From G963701675 sp963701675 (GTDB lineage: Bacteria > Planctomycetota > Planctomycetia > Gemmatales > Gemmataceae), in contig OY969623.1 of NCBI GenBank assembly GCA_963701675.1, forward strand, positions 6,324,001 through 6,388,000: a stretch of DNA of 64,000 nt, in the 5' to 3' direction. Within the stretch, counting starts at the first letter, position 1; each line of letters starts with the position of its first letter. Position numbers and translations under genes: made by a program. Positions 6,548-15,001 of this stretch are shown here, one piece after another. The notes under the pieces are model-generated. The model was given only the letters and a program-made list of their open reading frames with translations, had not been told where the DNA came from and ran no database searches.

Positions 6548-6994
6548 ATGATGACCGACCCTATTTCCGACATGCTCACCCGCATCCGCAATGCGAACCG
6601 CATCGAACGGCCGGCGGTTGATATGCCCGCCACGAGGCTCAAAGTCAACATCGCTCAAGTTCTCAAGGACGAAGGCTTCATCATCGATTACCACATCGGC
6701 AAGATGTCGAAGCCCGAACAAGGCGAGTCGGCGTTCGAGACGACGGGTGATGTGAATGAGCCGAAGTCCATATTGAGAGTTTACTTGAAGTACGGTCCGG
6801 AGGGGGAGCGCGTTATCCGCCGCATTGATCGCGCGAGCCGGCCTGGTCGCAGGCTCTATCGGCGGCATCCGCAACTTCGTCCGGTGTTGGACGGATTAGG
6901 CGTTGCCATCCTCACCACAAGTCGCGGGGTAATGAGTGACCGCCAGGCACGCGCTAGTGGTGTCGGCGGTGAGTTGCTGTGCACGGTTTGGTAG
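6548..6994 (+). CDS. rpsH: 30S ribosomal protein S8
   Basis: S8 (about 148 aa) binds the central 16S domain and regulates the spc operon in E. coli. MTDPISDMLTRIRNAN, VLKDEGFIIDY, then RASRPGRRLY, GLGVAILTTSRGVMSD and ARASGVGGELLCTVW are the usual blocks. Two ATGs (6548, 6551) follow the rpsN stop. A longer than usual central loop (residues ~55-80, EQGESAFETTGDVNEP) is present. Confidence 0.95.
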   Translation: MMTDPISDMLTRIRNANRIERPAVDMPATRLKVNIAQVLKDEGFIIDYHIGKMSKPEQGESAFETTGDVNEPKSILRVYLKYGPEGERVIRRIDRASRPGRRLYRRHPQLRPVLDGLGVAILTTSRGVMSDRQARASGVGGELLCTVW

Positions 6995-7008
6995 GAGGGA
7001 ACGAAAGC

Positions 7009-7560
7009 ATGTCGCGCATCGGGAGACAACCTGTCGTCTATCCAGCCGGCGTAAAGGTGCAGGTCGGCGACGGGAAAGTGCGCGTCGAAGGGCCTAAAGG
7101 AAAGCTGGAGTTAGTGTTTCACCGGAACATGACCATCCAGCACGACGATGGCGAGAAACTCGTCCGCGTCAACCGGCCCGATGACGATCGAACGAACCGC
7201 GCGCTCCATGGACTAACCCGAAGTCTGATTGCCAATATGGTGGAAGGCGTGACCAAGGGCTTTGAGAAACGCCTGAAAATCGAGGGCATTGGTTACCAGG
7301 CGCGCATGGACAAGAAAGCCGTCGTGCTCACCGTCGGCTACGCCAATTCCGTGGAAATGACGCCGCCCGACGGCGTCGAAGTGCAGCTTCCGGATGCCAC
7401 CACCATCGTGATACGTGGGGCGGATAAACAGAAAGTCGGGCAGTTCGCGGCCGAGGTGCGCAGCGTTCGTCCCCCCGAACCATATAAGGGTAAAGGGATC
7501 CGTTACGAAAAGGAACAAGTCAAGCGAAAGGAAGGCAAGTCCTTCACCAGCGGCGGATGA
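7009..7560 (+). CDS. rplF: 50S ribosomal protein L6
   Basis: L6 (183 aa) lies near the GTPase-associated centre. It starts MSRIGRQPVVYPAGVKVQV, continues KVRVEGPKGKLEL, and has the C-terminal signature PEPYKGKGIRYEKEQVKRKEG. AGGAGGGA at 6993-7000 supports ATG 7009. It lies 14 bases after rpsH. Confidence 0.96.
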   Translation: MSRIGRQPVVYPAGVKVQVGDGKVRVEGPKGKLELVFHRNMTIQHDDGEKLVRVNRPDDDRTNRALHGLTRSLIANMVEGVTKGFEKRLKIEGIGYQARMDKKAVVLTVGYANSVEMTPPDGVEVQLPDATTIVIRGADKQKVGQFAAEVRSVRPPEPYKGKGIRYEKEQVKRKEGKSFTSGG

Positions 7561-7587
7561 TTCCGACCCCAAACCACTTGATGTGAC

Positions 7588-7944
7588 ATGGATCAACAAC
7601 GAACCAAAAATCGAAGGCGGCTACGGCGAAGGCGCCATGTGCGCCGCGGCATTGTCGGTACGGCGGAACGTCCACGATTGACGGTGTTTCGGAGTTCCAA
7701 GCACATATATGCGCAACTAATCGACGATCTCAGCGGTGTTACGGTGGCCGCCGCCGGCAGCGTGGCAAAGGGCTCGCCGTACGGCGGGAACACAAAGGCC
7801 GCAACCGCGGTCGGCAAAAAGCTGGCAGAGACGGCCATGAGCAAAGGAGTCACCAAGGCAGCTTTCGACCGCGGTCATTATCGGTATCACGGCCGAATCA
7901 AAGCGCTCGCCGACGGTGCACGCGAAGGCGGGCTTCAGTTCTGA
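7588..7944 (+). CDS. rplR: 50S ribosomal protein L18
   Basis: L18 (118 aa) binds 5S rRNA with L5. The RRRRHVRRGIVGTAERPRLT region, FRSSKHIYAQLIDDLSG, and the C-terminal AAFDRGHYRYHGRIKALADG are family blocks. ATG 7588 is used although no good ribosome-binding site is visible, which may mean coupling to rplF 28 bases upstream. Confidence 0.95.
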   Translation: MDQQRTKNRRRLRRRRHVRRGIVGTAERPRLTVFRSSKHIYAQLIDDLSGVTVAAAGSVAKGSPYGGNTKAATAVGKKLAETAMSKGVTKAAFDRGHYRYHGRIKALADGAREGGLQF

Positions 7945-7988
7945 CCCAGTAAATACTTGAAAGAGCCGAACCACGGCAGGACAAGGGC

Positions 7989-8486
7989 ATGCCACGAGAC
8001 CGGGAAGTTCGACAGGACGGTATTGAAGAACGCGTCGTCAAGATTCGCCGTTGCGCCGCCGTGGTAAAAGGCGGCCGGCGCTTCAGCTTCAACGCCATGG
8101 TCGTCGTCGGAGATCGTCGTGGTCGCGTGGCGTGGGGCTACGGCAAGGCCAACGAAGTGCCGCCGGCCGTCGAGAAGGCCACCAAGGATGCCCAAGAGAA
8201 CATGAAACGGCAACGGAAGATCCAATTAAAGGGAGAGACAATACCGCATCGTGTCGTAGGCCGTTTCGGAGGCAGCCGTGTCGTCCTGGTACCGGCCGGT
8301 CCCGGCACGGGTGTGAAGGCGGGGCCGGGAGTTCGCGACGTTTTGGAGGCATGCGGCGTACGTAACATTTTAACGAAGACGCACGGCAGCACGAACACAC
8401 TCAACGTCGTCAAAGCCACCATTGAAGGGCTGCTGCAACTGCGAACGCGCGAAGAAGTCGCGACCCTGCGAGGAGTGAAAGTGTAA
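7989..8486 (+). CDS. rpsE: 30S ribosomal protein S5
   Basis: S5 (165 aa) helps maintain decoding accuracy. The N-terminal VVKIRRCAAVVKGGRRFSF and GDRRGRVAWGYGKANEV form the double-stranded-RNA-binding-like part; PHRVVGRFGGSRVVLVPAGP and STNTLNVVKATIEGLLQL form the C-terminal domain. Its TAA overlaps the rplO ATG (TAATG), and no rpmD (L30) lies between, although L30 is the usual neighbour. Confidence 0.96.
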   Translation: MPRDREVRQDGIEERVVKIRRCAAVVKGGRRFSFNAMVVVGDRRGRVAWGYGKANEVPPAVEKATKDAQENMKRQRKIQLKGETIPHRVVGRFGGSRVVLVPAGPGTGVKAGPGVRDVLEACGVRNILTKTHGSTNTLNVVKATIEGLLQLRTREEVATLRGVKV

Positions 8487-8992
8487 TGGACCTTTCCACC
8501 ATCCACCATGGCGTCAACAAGCTTCGTCGCAAAAAGCGGGTCGGCCGCGGCATCGGCAGCGGCCACGGAAAGACGTCGACACGCGGCGCTAAAGGTCAAT
8601 GGGCGAGCGCCGGTGCCCACAAGCCGCCGTCGATATTCGAAGGCGGTCAGATGCCGTTGTTCCGTCGGATCCCCAAACGCGGGTTCAGCACGGCAACTTG
8701 GGCGAGGGAGTGCCTTGTCGTGAACGTAGGCGACCTCAACGACGCATTCGAGGACGGCGCCACGGTTGACCGCGAGTCACTACGGAAGGCCGGCTTGGCG
8801 AATGGATCGGCGGAAATCGTCCGCATCCTGGGCAACGGCGAACTCTCCAAAAAACTCACGGTAAGGGCGCACCACTTCTCCAAGTCGGCGACGGAGAAGA
8901 TTACCGCCAAGGGTGGTACGGCCGAAGTACTGCCGCCGCGCCAAAAGCCGGTTCGAAACAAAATGAAGCCGCGAGCGCCCAAGGAAGGGTAG
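8486..8992 (+). CDS. rplO: 50S ribosomal protein L15
   Basis: L15 (168 aa) is a late 50S assembly protein. The N-terminal glycine-rich KKRVGRGIGSGHGKTSTRG and GGQMPLFRRIPKRGF are diagnostic, followed by VNVGDLNDAFEDGATVD and VRAHHFSKSATEKI. Start and stop of rpsE overlap by one base, indicating translational coupling. secY follows after a 104-base spacer. Confidence 0.96.
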   Translation: MDLSTIHHGVNKLRRKKRVGRGIGSGHGKTSTRGAKGQWASAGAHKPPSIFEGGQMPLFRRIPKRGFSTATWARECLVVNVGDLNDAFEDGATVDRESLRKAGLANGSAEIVRILGNGELSKKLTVRAHHFSKSATEKITAKGGTAEVLPPRQKPVRNKMKPRAPKEG

Positions 8993-9050
8993 TCCGCAAA
9001 GTGCGGTTCCGCTTTTACCCCTCGCTTTGTTATCCTATCTGCGGCCAAAA

Positions 9051-9076
9051 CGCGCTCGCTTGTGCTCGCGGCTAAC
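9051..9076. repeat. Intergenic repeat-like stretch before secY
   Basis: The spacer holds a sequence which, read on the minus strand, runs GTTAGCCGCGAGCACAAGCG then AGCGCG. It shares the GTTTAGCC/GGCTAA(A)C edge with the palindrome at 1513-1562. I recall similar GC-rich intergenic words from planctomycete genomes, but with only one copy here the repeat call is tentative. Confidence 0.35.
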
Positions 9077-9096
9077 CAGCGCTGTCGGGGGCATTC

Positions 9097-10464
9097 ATGA
9101 ACAAACTGATCACGATCTTTCGGATCCCGGAACTTGCTCAAAAAATCGGGATCACTTTACTGTTCCTGATCATTTACCGGATCGGCTATCACGTGCCGCT
9201 GCCGATGATCGATCAGCAGCAAATGCTCAAAGGCTGGAGCTCAATGCAGTCGGGCGCGCTGGGCCAGGCGCTCGGCTTCGTCGCCATGTTCAGCGGTGGA
9301 AGCTTCAGTCAGAGCACGATATTTGGGCTCGGCATCATGCCGTATATCTCGGCATCCATCATCTTCCAGCTATTAGCCAGCGTCTATCCGCCGTTGGAAA
9401 AGCTTCAGAAGGAAGGCGAGAGCGGCAGAAAGAAGATCAACGAATACACTCGGTACGCGACCGTGCCAATCTGCCTTTTCCAAGCATTCATGTGGATGCA
9501 ACACATCATGAGGCCGCCGCCGAACGGCGCCGGCTGGGCTGCTTCGGGGTATGAAGGCTGGGGCTACATCTTCACCGGCGTGCTGATGATGACCGCCGGC
9601 ACCCTGTTTCTCATGTGGCTCGGCGAGCAGATCGACGAATACGGCATCGGAAACGGCATCAGTCTAATCATCATGGCCGGGATCATTACTCGCATTCCGG
9701 AAGCGACCCAGACTTTGCTCTTCGACCCGACGACCGGTGCGTTGAAGACATCGATCCTTACCTTAGGTGGCGGTTCAGGGCACGATGTCAGCTTCGAAAA
9801 ACTAATCGTCCTGGTGTTCTTGTTCGTTGCCGTGGTCGTCGGCGTCGTGGCCATCACCAAGGGTCAGAGAAGGATTCCGACGCAATCGGCCAAGCACGTC
9901 CGCGGCCGACGCGTCTTCGGCGGCACACGCCAATTCCTGCCGCTCAAGGTGAATCAAGCCGGTGTCATGCCCGTGATCTTCGCCAGCAGTCTGCTCATGG
10001 TTCCGTTCTTCTTGTTCGGATTTCTCGAGCAACAGACCGATTGGGGCTGGGCGAGCTTCCTCAAGAATGCCTTCGAGCGTCAGGGATACATTTACAACGT
10101 CTTCTACATCGTTTTGATCTACTTCTTTTGTTACTTCTGGACGGCCATCACGTTCAATCCCAAGGACATGGCCAACAACCTGAAGGACTACGGCAGCTTC
10201 ATTCCCGGTTACCGTCCCGGAAAACGAACCGCAGACTATCTGGAACGCGTGATCATGCGCATCACGTACCTCGGCGCGGCGTTTCTAGCCGTCGTAGCGA
10301 TTATTCCGAGCATCATTACCAACGGAATGGACGTAGATTATCGCGTGGCCAGCTTCTACGGCGGCACGGGACTGCTCATTGTTATCAGCGTCGCACTCGA
10401 TCTCGTGCAGAAGATTAACAGTCACCTCGTCATGCGAAACTACCCGGGATTGACCGAGGATTAG
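9097..10464 (+). CDS. secY: Preprotein translocase subunit SecY
   Basis: SecY (455 aa) is the channel of the Sec translocon in the inner membrane. About ten hydrophobic segments are visible. IFRIPELAQKIGITLLFLII begins TM1; the plug region has GWSSMQSGALGQ and MFSGGSFSQSTIFGLGIMPY; later GEQIDEYGIGNGISLIIMAG, RRIPTQSAKH, and PLKVNQAGVMPVIFASSLLM and DMANNLKDYGSFIPGYRPGK are signature blocks. GGGGGC precedes ATG 9097. It is slightly longer than E. coli SecY (443). Confidence 0.97.
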   Translation: MNKLITIFRIPELAQKIGITLLFLIIYRIGYHVPLPMIDQQQMLKGWSSMQSGALGQALGFVAMFSGGSFSQSTIFGLGIMPYISASIIFQLLASVYPPLEKLQKEGESGRKKINEYTRYATVPICLFQAFMWMQHIMRPPPNGAGWAASGYEGWGYIFTGVLMMTAGTLFLMWLGEQIDEYGIGNGISLIIMAGIITRIPEATQTLLFDPTTGALKTSILTLGGGSGHDVSFEKLIVLVFLFVAVVVGVVAITKGQRRIPTQSAKHVRGRRVFGGTRQFLPLKVNQAGVMPVIFASSLLMVPFFLFGFLEQQTDWGWASFLKNAFERQGYIYNVFYIVLIYFFCYFWTAITFNPKDMANNLKDYGSFIPGYRPGKRTADYLERVIMRITYLGAAFLAVVAIIPSIITNGMDVDYRVASFYGGTGLLIVISVALDLVQKINSHLVMRNYPGLTED

Positions 10465-10470
10465 CAATGC

Positions 10471-10509
10471 CGCTTGCGGCTTGGAGCCACCGGCGCCAAG
10501 CCGCAAGCG
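10471..10509. repeat. Inverted repeat between secY and adk
   Basis: Perfect 14-base arms (10471-10484 and 10496-10509) flank an 11-base loop, beginning seven bases after the secY stop. There is no U tract behind the right arm. It may be a REP-like element or an intra-operon mRNA structure; adk starts 43 bases downstream. Confidence 0.65.
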
Positions 10510-10551
10510 AAGGCCCTTGCAGCAGCTCGCCGCAATTCCCAAAATAGCAAC

Positions 10552-11211
10552 ATGCGACTACTTCTGATCGGCCCGCCAGGCAGCGGCAAAGGAACGCAGG
10601 CCAAGCTCTTGTGCGAACGCCTCGCTCTGGCGTATATCGGCACCGGCGATATTCTCCGCGAAGCTGTTCGCCTTAAGACCCATGCAGGCAAACGCGCCGA
10701 GCCATTCGTCGTCACCGGCAGGCTCGTGCCGGATGATCTTGTTAACGAGATGGTGGCCGATCGATTTCGGCGCGATGATCGACCAGAGGACTTCCTTCTC
10801 GACGGCTATCCGCGCACGTTGGCTCAGGCCGCTTCGTTCGATCAGGTGCTCCGCCAACAATTTCTGAACCTCGACGCTGTCGTTGTGCTTACCGTCGACG
10901 ACGAAGAGATCGTGCGTCGGCTGAGCGGCCGCTGGACCTGCCCGAATTGTAAGGCCACATACCACCTCACCAGCAAACCGCCGCGTGAATCCGGGAAGTG
11001 CGATGAATGCGGCACGGCGCTCGTGCAACGGGAAGATGATAAGGAAGATACGATTCGCCGCCGCCTGCAAGTGTACCGCCAGAGTACCGCGGAGATTATT
11101 CCGTATTATCGCGACCAAGGACTGGTGCGCGAAACCGCGGGCGCCGGCGATATCGAAGCAATCTACCGACAAATCGTCGGCGCAATCCCAAAGGCATCCC
11201 CGAAGTGCTAA
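10552..11211 (+). CDS. adk: Adenylate kinase
   Basis: Adenylate kinase (219 aa) interconverts ATP + AMP and 2 ADP in the cytoplasm. The P-loop GPPGSGKGT is at residues 7-15, the AMP-binding region includes YIGTGDILREAV and FLLDGYPRTLAQA, and the LID domain (about 128-160) carries a zinc site, C130xxC133 and C150xxC153. ATG 10552 starts the family-typical MRLLLIGPPG; the frame is open upstream to 10474, but that part is the inverted repeat. It overlaps map by seven bases. Confidence 0.96.
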   Translation: MRLLLIGPPGSGKGTQAKLLCERLALAYIGTGDILREAVRLKTHAGKRAEPFVVTGRLVPDDLVNEMVADRFRRDDRPEDFLLDGYPRTLAQAASFDQVLRQQFLNLDAVVVLTVDDEEIVRRLSGRWTCPNCKATYHLTSKPPRESGKCDECGTALVQREDDKEDTIRRRLQVYRQSTAEIIPYYRDQGLVRETAGAGDIEAIYRQIVGAIPKASPKC

Positions 11212-11993
11212 GAAAATTCCTAAGGCAGGCGGCCGAGCTGAAATCGCAGCGTGAAATCGGCCTCATGCGTGAAGCCGGCAAAATCGTCTCCGAGGCTTTG
11301 CGTCTTTGCCGTGAAATGGCGCAACCCGGCGCACACTTGATCGACATCGATCGCGCGGTGGATTCGCTCTTCTCCCGATACGGTGCAACTCCGCTTTTCA
11401 AAGGATACCCGGGCCGCGTGCCTTTCCCGGCATCCACATGCCTGTCGGTTAACGAGCAGGTCGTTCACGGGATTCCGTCGCAACGCACGCTCAAGCCGGG
11501 CGACTTGCTCAAGGTCGACACCGCATGCAAGCTCAACGGCTGGTGTGCGGACGCGGCCGTTACGATTCCGGTAGGTGAGATCCGGCCGGAGTGCAAGCGC
11601 TTGATCAAGGTCGCCAATGAAGTCCTGGCGATTGCCATTGAGGAAATGGGCCGCCGGCGCTGGTGGACCGAAGTTGCGTCCCGAATGGAACAACACGCGA
11701 AGGCCGCCGGTTTCAGCGTCGTCGAGCATTATGTGGGCCACGGCATCGGTCGAATCATGCACGAAAACCCGCAAGTCCCGAATTTCGTGAATCGTGACGT
11801 CAAGAAACACGATTTTCGCTTGGAAGAAGGCCTCGTCCTCGCCGTCGAGCCCATGGTCAACATGGGTCGATCGGAAGTTGATACGCTCCGCGATCAATGG
11901 ACGGTCGTAACACGCGACGGCATGCCGAGCGCGCACGTCGAACACACATTGGCAATTACCCCTGACGGCGTTCAAATCGTCACCGCAGATTAA
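11205..11993 (+). CDS. map: Methionine aminopeptidase, type I
   Basis: MetAP (262 aa from GTG 11205) removes the initiator methionine from nascent proteins. All five dinuclear metal ligands are present: D105, D116, H179, E215 and E246, in the VDTACKLNGWCADAAVTIPV, GHGIGRIMHE, AVEPMVNMG and HVEHTLAI contexts. The N-terminal LKSQREIGLMREAGKIV is typical. GTG 11205 overlaps the adk stop; no ATG lies before the conserved region. secY-adk-map is a common order. Confidence 0.96.
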   Translation: MLRKFLRQAAELKSQREIGLMREAGKIVSEALRLCREMAQPGAHLIDIDRAVDSLFSRYGATPLFKGYPGRVPFPASTCLSVNEQVVHGIPSQRTLKPGDLLKVDTACKLNGWCADAAVTIPVGEIRPECKRLIKVANEVLAIAIEEMGRRRWWTEVASRMEQHAKAAGFSVVEHYVGHGIGRIMHENPQVPNFVNRDVKKHDFRLEEGLVLAVEPMVNMGRSEVDTLRDQWTVVTRDGMPSAHVEHTLAITPDGVQIVTAD

Positions 11994-12010
11994 GTTATCA
12001 TGAATAGGCC

Positions 12011-12028
12011 TACAAGCCGCAGCTTGTG
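12011..12028 (+). terminator. Possible weak terminator after map
   Basis: A 6-7 bp stem (12011-12017 with 12022-12028) and CGCA loop lies 18 bases after the map stop and is followed by GAGTTTT. The stem is short and the U run is only four, so this is a weak candidate for the end of the ribosomal transcript. Confidence 0.35.
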
Positions 12029-12058
12029 AGTTTTCGGATGATATAGCGCGCGATACAC

Positions 12059-13084
12059 ATGATCGAGTTTGCACGTCCGTGGTTACTTTTGTTGTGGTTG
12101 GGCGTCCCATTTCTAGTGTGGCGCTGGCTGGAGCGGCCACGTGCGGCGATTCGGTTTCCCGATGCAGTGCCGTTTGCGGGCCTGCCGTCTGGACGGGCCG
12201 GTTGGGTCAAGTGGGGCGGGGCGACATTGCGAGCGGCCGGGTTGCTGCTGATCATCACCGCTTTGGCCGGGCCGCGTTGGCCCGATCCGCGATCCCGAAT
12301 TCCAACGCAGGGCATCGCGATTCAGTTGGTTCTGGATGTAAGCGGCAGTATGGCTGAAGCCGATTATGACTGGGATGGAACACGAGTAACTCGGCTCGAC
12401 GCCGCCAAAAATGTGCTCCGACTGTTCGTGGCCGGAGGAACCGCCTCCAGCGGTGAGCGCCTGGAGGGTCGACCGAATGATCTCATGGGACTGGTGACCT
12501 TCGCGACGTGGCCGGAGACATTTTGCCCGCTGACGCTGAGTCACGCCGTCTTACTTCGTGCATTGGACGACGACAAGAACCCGTTTCTCAAACCGCGTAC
12601 ATTACCGAACGAGGCTCACACGAACATCGGCGACGCGCTCGCGTGGGGCTTGCATCGGTTGGAGGCGACGAACACGGTTCGGAAAGTCCTCATGCTCATC
12701 AGCGACGGCGAACACAACGCAACGGCGCCGGCATTGACCGCGAGACAAGCGGCTCAACTTGCTGCCAATTTGGGCGTGCGTGTTTACACGATTGATGTCG
12801 GCGGCGAAGGCAGCTCCACCGAGCGCACGGCGGAGAATCGGAGCGAGGGGGAAAAGACGCTCAAGGCTGTGGCACAGGCAACGGGTGCCCGGTACTTCCA
12901 GGCGCGGGACACCGAAGGTCTCGTCACCGCCTGCAGCGAAATTGACCGATTGGAAAGAAACCGCATCGACAGCTTCGTCTATCAACGCTTTTTTGAGTTG
13001 TACCCGTGGATCGGCCTAGCGGCACTAACGGCTTTGGTGCTGGTGTTCGCGCTCGATTCGACCTTTTGGCGACGAGCGCCCTGA
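12059..13084 (+). CDS. batA: BatA-like von Willebrand factor A membrane protein
   Basis: The protein (341 aa) has an N-terminal membrane hairpin (residues ~8-24 and ~58-72), a periplasm-facing vWA domain and a C-terminal TM (~318-335). The MIDAS site is intact: DVSGS at 93-97, the T of the HTNIGDAL block and the D of LISDGEHN. Bat proteins accompany MoxR ATPases and are linked to oxidative or envelope stress in Bacteroides and Leptospira; substrates are not established. No MoxR or DUF58 gene is in view upstream. ATG 12059 lacks a clear ribosome-binding site. Two further Bat genes follow within 11 bases. Confidence 0.85.
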   Translation: MIEFARPWLLLLWLGVPFLVWRWLERPRAAIRFPDAVPFAGLPSGRAGWVKWGGATLRAAGLLLIITALAGPRWPDPRSRIPTQGIAIQLVLDVSGSMAEADYDWDGTRVTRLDAAKNVLRLFVAGGTASSGERLEGRPNDLMGLVTFATWPETFCPLTLSHAVLLRALDDDKNPFLKPRTLPNEAHTNIGDALAWGLHRLEATNTVRKVLMLISDGEHNATAPALTARQAAQLAANLGVRVYTIDVGGEGSSTERTAENRSEGEKTLKAVAQATGARYFQARDTEGLVTACSEIDRLERNRIDSFVYQRFFELYPWIGLAALTALVLVFALDSTFWRRAP

Positions 13085-13094
13085 CGAAAGGAAC

Positions 13095-15001
13095 ATGACG
13101 CCGTTGGCGCACCTGCTAGCGCAACCTTGGGCTATCTGGCTATTCGGCCTAATTCCCATTCTGGCCGTGTTGGCTGCCCTCGCACATCGGTGGCGGCGCC
13201 GCGCTGTAGCCCAATGGGGACCTCGTCTGGCTAGCGACGCGCTGTCGCCGGCAAGTAGGCGGCGGCGGAGGTTGCGCGGCCTCCTGCACTTCGCCGCCAT
13301 TGGTTTCCTCATCATCGGTATCGCCGGTCCACAGTGGGGACAAGTGGATAACCCCGCAACTGCCGCCGGCCGCGACGTTGTCGTAGTGTTAGACCTCAGC
13401 CGCAGTATGCTTGCACAAGATGTACTTGGAAGTTGCCCTCGCCCGATCGGCTCGGCCAGGCGAAAGACGCCGTGCTGAACATGTTGGATCATGTGCAGCG
13501 ACGAGGCGGTCACCGGCTCGCACTCGTTGTCTTTGCAGGGCGGCCCCAGGTGATGTGTCCATTAACCCACGATTACGACCATTTTCGTGAGTCGCTTCTG
13601 ACAGCGCACCCGGACGATCCGTTACTTGAAATCGGCATTGACGGTGCTTCTGACGCCCCCGCATCGGGCACCAGAATCGGCGCTGCACTGCGTCTAGCCG
13701 TCGAACTTCTAGAATCCCAATCTCCAGGGCACCAAGATGTGTTGCTGATCTCAGACGGCGATGACCCGGCCGGCGATGCGGAGTGGCGCAACGGGATAAT
13801 CGCCGCGAAATCACGCGGAATTCGTGTGGATACCGTCGGCATCGGCAACCCCGATAAGGTGTCGCCGATTCCGGCCGGCGATCAAATTGAATTGTGGTAC
13901 GAGGGCAAGCCGGTTCATTCCCGGCTAGACGAGCATCCGCTTGAAGAGATCGCGCGTCAAACTGGCGGATCGTACATTCCTGGTCGAACGGCGCCGGTGG
14001 CACTCGGCGAGATTTTTCGCACCACCATCGAACCACGTCCTTCTCGAGAACATACGGAAGACGTGTTGCCGGCGCCGCGGCCGCAGTATGAGTGGGCGTT
14101 CGCGGCCGCGCTCCTCTGCGCCGCTCTGGGCATAGGAATGAGCGATGTGCGGGGGCCCCATCCGGTCGCCGCAACCGGATCAAACGGCCGTGTTTCGCAC
14201 CGTGCGGAGTTTGCTTTGTTTATCGCGGTGTTGCTGACACTAAGTGCTTCACCGGCCGATGATGCGCTGCGCTCGGTACAGCTTGGAAACGACGCATTTG
14301 AGCGCGGCGACTTTGAGGCCGCGCTGCATCACTTCACCACCGCCGAAGTGCGAATCACCGATCCGGGCCTGGTGTCGTTCAACAAAGCCGCAACGCTTTA
14401 TCGCTTGGGCCGTTACCGCGACGCGGAACTTCGCTATCTACGTTGCGTCGAATCGGCGCCCGCGAGTCGCGCCGTCGCAGCGCTTTACAACGCGGGGAAT
14501 GCAATCCTGCAACAAGCCGCCGAACGCGATGTGATGCGAATCGAGAACGCGATCGCGCTTTACGAACAGGCGTTGCAACGAGCAGCGAAACACCAAATCC
14601 CGCATGAGGATGTTTCGCACAATCTGCAACTGGCCAGAGAGTTGCTGGCCAAAGCGAAGCAGCGAGCATCGAAGAATCAAGCGGGCGATGCGGAACCCCA
14701 ACCGCGTAACGGCACCGATTCGAAGGCCGAACCGAATACCGCCCCATCCACAGGAAGAGATTCTCGTGCCGACGTGGCGCCGATCGGCGAGCAAAACGGC
14801 AATGCCAACTCAACCGAGCGTCGGCCTTCGCCCGGCGCCGGCAATCTTCCCGTACTTCCCGATACCGATGACATCGTGTCTTTGTCAGCAGCGGAAACGG
14901 CCGCCTATCTAGAGCAAATTGCGGCGCGAGTGCAACAGGAACGTGCGGAACACCGTCGCCGACATGCTCGGCTGGCTCCGGCGAATGTACCCGATTGGTA
15001 G
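13095..15001 (+). CDS. batB: BatB-BatC fusion (vWA + TPR), frame broken once
   Basis: The first frame (ATG 13095) encodes two N-terminal TM segments and the start of a vWA domain with MIDAS motif DLSRSMLAQDV, then stops at 13478. The family sequence resumes in the neighbouring frame from about 13433 as PSPDRLGQAKDAV and continues through ASGTRIG (MIDAS T) and LLISDGDDP. The switch lies in 13422-13436 and needs one added base. After a TM (about EWAFAAALLCAALGIGM) and another hydrophobic stretch comes a TPR region starting SVQLGNDAFERGDFEAALHH, as in BatC, then a low-complexity polar tail. So BatB and BatC are joined in one gene. AAAGGA sits just before ATG 13095. It overlaps the next gene. Confidence 0.8.

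Noticed and set aside
9615..10418. 267-aa plus-strand frame inside secY
   Set aside because: A shadow in another frame of a complete SecY, dominated by Arg, His and Ser, with no family match.
11220..12140. 306-aa minus-strand open frame opposite map
   Set aside because: Antisense to a complete methionine aminopeptidase with all metal ligands; no independent motif or ribosome-binding site.
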